From Streptosporangiaceae bacterium (GTDB taxonomy: Bacteria > Actinomycetota > Actinomycetes > Streptosporangiales > Streptosporangiaceae): 10,783 nt of DNA. Location of the stretch: assembly GCA_030043395.1 (NCBI GenBank), contig JASHXW010000143.1, positions 1-10,783 of the forward strand. The letters run 5' to 3'. Positions 6,963-10,783 of the stretch are shown in pieces; the first letter of the stretch is position 1, and every line of letters starts with the position of its first letter. A program made the position numbers and the translations under genes. A model generated the notes under the pieces. It saw only the letters and a program-made list of their open reading frames with translations. It had not been told where the DNA came from and did not search any database.

Positions 6963-7631
6963 ATGAACAGGCGCCTCTTCATGAGGTGCTATGCCTATCT
7001 CTTCGACTTCAACAACGCGCCCGCCGAGCGGGCGGGCCTGGCCAAGCTCCGCCATGACTTGCTGGCCATGGCGGCGGGCTCGACGATCGAGATCGGGGCT
7101 GGTACCGGACTTAACCTGCGCCATTTCCCGGCAGCCGTCACGCGCCTTGTCCTAGTCGAGCCTGGCCGGGACATGCGGCACTGGCTCGGCCGGCGCGTCG
7201 CCAAGACCCGGGCCAGCGCCGAGATCGTCGACGCCGTCGCCGACCGGCTGCCCTTCCCCGACGCGACCTTCGACACGGCCGTGGTGACCTTCACGCTGTG
7301 CAGCGTCCCCGACGCGCGGTCCGCGCTGGCCGAGATCGCCAGGGTCCTGGTTCCCGGCGGGCGCCTGCTGTTCATGGAACACGTGCGGTCCGCCGATCCC
7401 GCCGTCGCGGCCAGGCAAGATCAGATCCCGTTCCCCTACTCGGTCATCGGCTGCCGGCCCAACAGGGACACCTTACGAGTGATCGAGTCCTCGGAATTCA
7501 TCGTCGAGTCGGTCCGCGTCGACGAGGTCCCCGGGGCACCGGAAATCGAGCGGCCGATGATCTCAGGAGTCGCACGCAGGCCACCCTCGGTGGGTGCCCG
7601 TTCAGCCAACCGGAAAGCCGGACGTAACTGA
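6963..7631 (+). CDS. UbiE/type-11 SAM-dependent methyltransferase
   Basis: A 222-residue class I methyltransferase. Motif I EIGAGTG is at 43-49, acidic residue E66 in LVLVEPG is the ribose-binding position, DRLPFPDATFD is at 94-104, and the post-III segment LVPGGRLLFMEHVRS is at about 129-143. These are hallmarks of the methyltransferase 11/UbiE-like group, which alkylates quinones, lipids or small metabolites. A C-terminal CRPNRDTLRVIES segment also fits the family. The start is ATG 6963 with TAGG 7 bases upstream; a GTG at 6957 in the same frame is a weaker option (GTG TTA ATG). Leu171 is encoded by TTA (7473-7475), the only in-frame TTA I noticed in the window's genes. In Streptomyces and relatives TTA needs the bldA tRNA, which would tie expression to development. 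The gene follows the APH-fold kinase by 39 bases on the same strand. Confidence 0.9.
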   Translation: MNRRLFMRCYAYLFDFNNAPAERAGLAKLRHDLLAMAAGSTIEIGAGTGLNLRHFPAAVTRLVLVEPGRDMRHWLGRRVAKTRASAEIVDAVADRLPFPDATFDTAVVTFTLCSVPDARSALAEIARVLVPGGRLLFMEHVRSADPAVAARQDQIPFPYSVIGCRPNRDTLRVIESSEFIVESVRVDEVPGAPEIERPMISGVARRPPSVGARSANRKAGRN

Positions 7632-7660
7632 GGTGACCGAGAATGCGCGAGCCGCGTCGC

Positions 7661-7677
7661 GGCGGTCAAATACCGCC
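7661..7677 (+). terminator. Candidate hairpin after the methyltransferase gene
   Basis: Perfect 6-base arms GGCGGT (7661-7666) and ACCGCC (7672-7677) flank a 5-base loop about 30 bases past the methyltransferase stop, with only TTC behind it. It may be a weak terminator or a site upstream of the regulator gene. The 8-base palindrome GCTATAGC follows at 7683-7690. Such structures argue that this stretch is a true spacer rather than the N-terminus of the regulator. Confidence 0.4.
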
Positions 7678-7760
7678 TTCGGGCTATAGCGGCTGGTCAA
7701 TGCCGGTGTGCAAGGAATGCGAAGATCGCGGAAAAGACGACTACGCCGATGGGGAAGGTG

Positions 7761-7775
7761 TAGCATCGTGCGCCG
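7761..7775 (+). promoter_or_regulatory. Possible -10 box of a leaderless transcript for the regulator
   Basis: TAGCAT (7761-7766) has 4 of 6 matches to the TATAAT consensus and lies 8 bases before the GTG at 7775. That is where a -10 box would sit if the regulator mRNA were leaderless. No good -35 box is visible. Confidence 0.25.
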
Positions 7776-8695
7776 TGGCAACGGCCGATAGTGCCCAGCG
7801 GCCCTCGGCCAGGCAAGCCGCTGCTGGCAGGCGCATCGTCGCTGATGGCGCCAACCCCACTGTCCGTCAGCGGGAGCTTGGCAGGCGCCTGCGGGAGCTG
7901 AGGAACGCGATGGGCCTGACCGTCGAGGACGTCGCCGGGCAGCTGCTCTGCTCGGCCACCAAGATCAGCCGCCTGGAGACGGCGTCGCGCAGGGCAAGCC
8001 TGCGCGACGTGCGGGACCTGACTCGCCTCTACGGGGTCGCCGGCCAGCCAGAGGCAGACGAGCTGATGGACCTGGCCAGGCAGGCGCGCGAGCCCGGCTG
8101 GTGGACCCATTACGACAACCTCGACCTGTCGCCCTACATCGGCCTGGAGCAGGAGGCCGACGCCATCACCTCGTTCTCGATGTACTACGTTCCCGCGCTG
8201 CTGCAGACCGAGGACTACGCCAGGGCGATCGTGCACGGCATCGCGCCGAAGATGCCGCCTGCGACCGTCGACCAGCGGGTCGAGGTCCGGATGCGGCGCA
8301 AGGAACTGCTTGAGCGCGAGTCACTGCCGCGTTATCGCGCGCTAGTCGATGAAGCAGTTCTGCATCGCCTTGTCGGCGGAGTTTCCGTGATGCACTCCCA
8401 GTTGGATAATCTGCTGCGGTACGCTGCGCAGGACAAGGCAACTGTGCAGGTAATACCGTTCGATATTGGCTCGTACAGTTGTATTGACAGCAATTTCGAC
8501 TTCCTCGAATTTGACCAGGAGTCAGGTCAGGGTCCAGTCGTGTTCGTGGAGGGACTTTTCAGCAACCTTTACCAGGAGCGCCCGGCTGAGATCCGCCGAT
8601 ACCGGGAATCCCTGGAGCATGTCCGCGACGTCGCGCTGAGCCCGAGGGACTCAGTGAGTCTCATAACCAGGATCTTGGCCACGTACCAGCCCTGA
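7775..8695 (+). CDS. Scr1-type helix-turn-helix (XRE) regulator with DUF5753 domain
   Basis: A 306-residue DNA-binding protein. An XRE-type helix-turn-helix spans about 27-88 (NPTVRQRELGRRLRELR, LTVEDVAGQLLCSATKISRLE). A DUF5753 domain spans about 118-300 (GLEQEADAITSFSMYYVPALLQTEDYARA, VRMRRKELLER, VQVIPFDIG). These proteins are abundant in actinomycetes, usually paired with a DUF397 protein as here, and some regulate development or antibiotics or act as an antitoxin-like half. The start is uncertain. ATG 7643, with GAGGTG seven bases upstream, would add 44 residues. That extension holds a hairpin and an A/T-rich third position, and runs well before the conserved NPTVRQREL start, so I favour GTG 7775. 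From about 8300 to the stop, A/T-ending codons jump from roughly 6% to nearly 40%, suggesting a mosaic gene. Confidence 0.9.
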   Translation: MATADSAQRPSARQAAAGRRIVADGANPTVRQRELGRRLRELRNAMGLTVEDVAGQLLCSATKISRLETASRRASLRDVRDLTRLYGVAGQPEADELMDLARQAREPGWWTHYDNLDLSPYIGLEQEADAITSFSMYYVPALLQTEDYARAIVHGIAPKMPPATVDQRVEVRMRRKELLERESLPRYRALVDEAVLHRLVGGVSVMHSQLDNLLRYAAQDKATVQVIPFDIGSYSCIDSNFDFLEFDQESGQGPVVFVEGLFSNLYQERPAEIRRYRESLEHVRDVALSPRDSVSLITRILATYQP

Positions 8696-8772
8696 GGCCA
8701 AGACGTTATATAGGCATATCGGATCTTTGCGGCGTAGATGTTATGTGAGCTAAATATCGTCAAATAAGATCT

Positions 8773-8787
8773 GTCATACCTCATGAC
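8773..8787. promoter_or_regulatory. Candidate operator GTCAT-N5-ATGAC
   Basis: Perfect 5-base inverted arms (8773-8777 and 8783-8787) are separated by 5 bases. They lie where transcription would start if TAAGAT (8765-8770) is the -10 box. Position and shape fit an XRE-family dimer site, most simply for the regulator encoded just upstream. Short arms mean it could be chance. Confidence 0.35.
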
Positions 8788-8799
8788 GTGATCGCAGCG

Positions 8800-8806
8800 A
8801 AGGAGG
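8800..8806 (+). promoter_or_regulatory. Strong ribosome-binding site fixing the DUF397 start
   Basis: AAGGAGG lies five bases before ATG 8812. It falls inside the longer reading frame that could begin at GTG 8788, so ATG 8812 is the real start. Confidence 0.75.
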
Positions 8807-8811
8807 CTTCG

Positions 8812-9030
8812 ATGACGCGGCCACATTCCGCGACTTCCGGCGAGCTCTCGTGGCGGGTTGCGCGGCTGTGCAACGGCGGTGCTTGCGTTCGAGTCGCGGT
8901 CGACGGCGAAACGGTCCTGATCGGCGACACCAAGGACCCCGATGGCCCCGTCCTGGCCTACAGCAGGACCGAGTGGTCTGCGTTCGTCGAGGGAATCAGG
9001 CAGGGCGACTTCGACGACCTGTCGAGGTGA
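8812..9030 (+). CDS. DUF397 domain protein (partner of the Scr1-type regulator)
   Basis: A 72-residue small soluble protein that is essentially one DUF397 domain: ELSWRVARLCNGGACVRVAV, then VLIGDTKDPDGPVLAYSRTEWSAFVEGIRQGDFD. The DTKDPDGPVL and W-x-x-F-V-x-G-x-R-x-G-x-F patterns are diagnostic. Members are encoded beside HTH/DUF5753 regulators across actinomycetes, and some pairs are described as toxin-antitoxin-like or as partners binding the regulator. No enzymatic motif is visible. The usual 'K-S-S-x-S' opening is replaced by RVARLCNGGA, a modest divergence. The start is fixed by an AAGGAGG five bases upstream. Its third positions are G/C-rich again (about 17% A/T), unlike the AT-rich spacer and the end of the regulator gene before it. 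It ends four bases from the stop of the convergent ABC ATPase gene. Confidence 0.9.
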   Translation: MTRPHSATSGELSWRVARLCNGGACVRVAVDGETVLIGDTKDPDGPVLAYSRTEWSAFVEGIRQGDFDDLSR

Positions 9031-9034
9031 CAGG

Positions 9035-9775
9035 CTAGATCTGGCCGTTCTGGATAACGAGCACCCGGTCGGCGATGTCCATCAGTGCCCGGTCATGCGT
9101 GGTGACCAGGGCCGTGATGCCTTCGGCGTGCACGATCGACCTGATCAGTCCCATGATCTGGCGTGCGGTCTGCGAGTCCAGCTGGCCGGTCGGCTCGTCG
9201 GCTAGCAGCAATTCGGCGTTATTGGCTAGGGCCCGGGCGATCCCGACCCGCTGCTGCTCCCCGCCGGAGAGCTCGTGCGGTCGCTTGCTCCCCTGCCCTC
9301 CCAGCCCTACCAGCTCCAGGAGCGCGCTCACGCGCTTCTCCCTCGTCGCCGGGTCAACCTTGGCCAGTCGCATCGGCACTCCCACGTTCTCGGCGGCCGA
9401 CAGGACGGGCAGCAGGGCGAAGGACTGGAAGATGAGCGAGACCCGCTCGCGGCGAAGCCGGAGCTGCTCGTCCCTGCTCATCGCGGTGACTTCGAGTCCG
9501 GTGACCCATGCCGTGCCCGCAGTGGGACGGTCCAGGCCGGACAGGATATTGAGCAGCGTCGTCTTGCCAGAGCCCGACCTGCCGCAAATGGCAACGAGCT
9601 CGCCCTCGTGCACATCGAAGGAAACGCCCCGAAGGGCCTGCACAGCCGCCGGGCCCCGGCCGTACGTCCGGGTCAGGGACCGGGTGCAGACCACCGTCGA
9701 CTGCGCGGGTGGCGCTCCTTGCGGCTGCTTGTGCGCCAGCCCGGCCGCGTGCGCCGGCGGTCGATCCGTCGTCAC
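9035..9775 (-). CDS. ABC transporter ATP-binding protein (MacB/LolD class)
   Basis: A 246-residue ABC ATPase. Walker A GRSGSGKTT is at 65-73, the Q-loop glutamine is Q117 in LIFQSF, the signature LSGGE is at 169-173, Walker B LLLADEP is at 189-195, the D-loop is GQLD and the switch histidine is H227 in TTHDR. The TYGRG-x-x-x-V-x-ALRGVSF opening and LLPVLSAAENVGVPM segment place it with ATPases driving FtsX/MacB-type permeases, which move lipids, peptides or toxic compounds out of the membrane. The first about 25 residues before the domain are Ala/Pro-rich. The start is GTG 9775: it overlaps the upstream gene's TGA as GTGA, and AAGGAG (plus-strand 9781-9786, read in reverse) lies six bases ahead. 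The frame extends to 9808, but that would intrude further into the upstream gene. No permease is next to it in the window. Confidence 0.95.
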   Translation of the reverse strand: MTTDRPPAHAAGLAHKQPQGAPPAQSTVVCTRSLTRTYGRGPAAVQALRGVSFDVHEGELVAICGRSGSGKTTLLNILSGLDRPTAGTAWVTGLEVTAMSRDEQLRLRRERVSLIFQSFALLPVLSAAENVGVPMRLAKVDPATREKRVSALLELVGLGGQGSKRPHELSGGEQQRVGIARALANNAELLLADEPTGQLDSQTARQIMGLIRSIVHAEGITALVTTHDRALMDIADRVLVIQNGQI

Positions 9776-10752
9776 TGGCTCTCCTTGAGGCTCTCGAGGT
9801 CCGGCCACACGCCCACATGATCCACGTCCAGCGACAGCCGCACCCGGTCCTTGAGCGCGAGCGCGTCGATGAACTCACCTGGCAACTGGAGCCGGCCAGT
9901 GCGGTCGAGCACCGAGTACTCCTCCGCTTGCTGTGCCTCGCGCCCATGCTCGTCAGTGGCGGTCCGGCGCAGCACCTCGGTGCTGATCCTGCCGTCCCTG
10001 ATCGCGATGGTCCGCCTCACCTGCTCGGACACCATCGCGTCGTGCGTGACGATCAGGACGGTCACGCCGGTCTCGGCATTGGCCGTGCGGAGCGTGGCGA
10101 AGACCTCGTCGGCCGTCTCGGTGTCCAGCTCGCCGGTCGGCTCGTCGGCGAGCACGACACTCGGCTGGTTAGCCAGTGCCACTCCAATGGCGACCCGCTG
10201 CTGCTGGCCACCGGAGAGCTCGCCAGTGAGCTGGTCCCGGCAACCGGTCACCCCGAGCAGGTCGAGCAGCTCGGTGCACCGGGCCTTGCGCTCGCTCCGG
10301 CCAACCTTGGCCAGTCGCATCGGCAGCTCGATGTTCTCCGCGGCAGTGAGCTGCGCCAGCAGGTTCCGGCCGGTCTGCTGCCAGAGGAATCCGACGGTCG
10401 ACCGCCGGTAGGACAGCCGCTCCTTCGCGCCCATCGTGAGCAGGTCATGGCCGGCCACCGACGCCTGGCCGCCGGTCGGCAGGTCAAGAGCGGCAAGGAT
10501 GTTCAGCAGGGTCGACTTTCCGCTACCGGAAGCTCCAACCAGGGCCGTCAGCTCTCCCCGGCGTATCACCAGGTCAAGGCCTTGCAACGCCTGCGTCTCG
10601 ACCCCGCCCACCGAGTAGATGCGCACCAGCCGCTCGCACCGGATCACGGCGTCGCCGGCGTCTCTCGCTGAGCCACCCTGCGCGGCGTCGGCAGCCTGGC
10701 CGCCGGTCGTCCCCGGCTGGCGCGCGGCGATGAGATCGTGGATGCCGGGCAT
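9772..10752 (-). CDS. ABC transporter ATP-binding protein with C-terminal AbrB-like segment
   Basis: A 326-residue ABC ATPase of the same class as its downstream neighbour. Walker A GASGSGKST is at 73-81, the Q-loop is Q125 in FLWQQTGRNLL, the signature LSGGQ is at 179-183, Walker B VVLADEP is at 199-205 and the switch histidine is H237 in VTHD. The ATPase proper ends near residue 257. After a charged linker (RRTATDEHGREAQQAEE) comes an extra segment at about 278-317 with VLDRTGRLQLP, then LALKDRVRLSLDVDHVGVWPD. This follows the AbrB/MazE swapped-hairpin pattern (D-x-x-GR-hydrophobic-x-hydrophobic-P ... L-x-x-x-D-x-V). Such a fold normally binds DNA or dimerises; here it may pair the ATPases or sense state. 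The start is ATG 10752, with AGGAGG (plus-strand 10762-10767, read in reverse) nine bases upstream. It probably works with permeases beyond the right edge. Confidence 0.93.
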   Translation of the reverse strand: MPGIHDLIAARQPGTTGGQAADAAQGGSARDAGDAVIRCERLVRIYSVGGVETQALQGLDLVIRRGELTALVGASGSGKSTLLNILAALDLPTGGQASVAGHDLLTMGAKERLSYRRSTVGFLWQQTGRNLLAQLTAAENIELPMRLAKVGRSERKARCTELLDLLGVTGCRDQLTGELSGGQQQRVAIGVALANQPSVVLADEPTGELDTETADEVFATLRTANAETGVTVLIVTHDAMVSEQVRRTIAIRDGRISTEVLRRTATDEHGREAQQAEEYSVLDRTGRLQLPGEFIDALALKDRVRLSLDVDHVGVWPDLESLKESQ

Positions 10753-10753
10753 G

Positions 10754-10783
10754 TCAGCTAACCTCCTCAAGGCGCAGCGCTGA
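10754..10783 (-). CDS. Possible C-terminal end of an upstream gene in the ABC operon
   Basis: On the minus strand the frame entering the window at 10783 reads SALRLEEVS then TGA (10756-10754), one base before the ATG of the ABC ATPase at 10752. The tight spacing, with the next gene's ribosome-binding site inside the last codons, is typical of coupled operon genes. An FtsX-like permease would be the natural content, but ten codons cannot show it. Confidence 0.3.
   Translation of the reverse strand, partial: SALRLEEVS

Larger units (their letters stand above)
8696..8811 (+). promoter_or_regulatory. AT-rich spacer with candidate promoter for the DUF397 gene
   Basis: These 116 bases are strikingly AT-rich against their surroundings (GTTATATAGGCATAT, CTAAATATCGTCAAATAAGAT). 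TAAGAT at 8765-8770 is a good -10 candidate; the -35 is not clear, and TTGCGG at 8727-8732 would pair better with the TAAATA at 8751-8756. Independent transcription of the DUF397 gene from here is likely, though read-through from the regulator is not excluded. Confidence 0.45.

Noticed and set aside
1..10783. CRISPR arrays, tRNA/rRNA genes, transposase or integrase genes
   Set aside because: No regularly spaced repeats, no cloverleaf or rRNA sequence, and no transposase or recombinase motifs were seen on either strand.

Overview
The window is GC-rich DNA with strong G/C preference at third codon positions, GTG/TTG starts and very tight gene packing. It also carries an Scr1-type helix-turn-helix/DUF5753 regulator followed by a DUF397 protein, a pair I know only from Actinomycetota. 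It therefore looks like a chromosomal segment of a filamentous-type actinomycete (Streptomycetales, Streptosporangiales or a relative). I see no rRNA, tRNA, CRISPR array, insertion sequence or phage gene, and no gene-free stretch longer than about 300 bases.

Layout, left to right. (1) Minus strand: the first 25 codons of a probable HrpA-type RNA helicase run off the left edge. A 168-base spacer with GC-rich inverted repeats follows, then an amidase-signature hydrolase and, upstream of it, a RIO-type protein kinase. (2) A divergent spacer with a perfect inverted repeat separates the kinase from a plus-strand class I methyltransferase. (3) The methyltransferase converges on a serine hydrolase of the beta-lactamase/esterase superfamily, and the two stop codons share one CTAG tetranucleotide. 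(4) Divergent from the hydrolase is a two-TM K+-channel-like protein with an RCK domain. Its stop overlaps the start (ATGA) of an aminoglycoside-phosphotransferase-fold kinase, and a UbiE-like methyltransferase containing a TTA codon follows. (5) The Scr1-type regulator and its DUF397 partner come next, separated by an unusually AT-rich spacer with a candidate promoter and operator. (6) Minus strand at the right: two ABC ATPases of the MacB/LolD class overlap by GTGA. The upstream one ends in a segment that looks like an AbrB/MazE swapped-hairpin domain. A few codons at the right edge are probably the end of another gene of the same operon.

How they work together: the clear functional units are the two ABC ATPases (probably serving FtsX-like permeases outside the window), the regulator/DUF397 pair (a TA-like or developmental regulatory pair), and the translationally coupled channel and kinase-fold protein. 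The others look like ordinary single-gene functions. I found no obvious new defence or biosynthetic system. The signals most worth following are the ABC-ATPase/AbrB-like fusion, the abrupt third-position composition break inside the regulator gene, and the paired palindromic sites around the regulator and DUF397.
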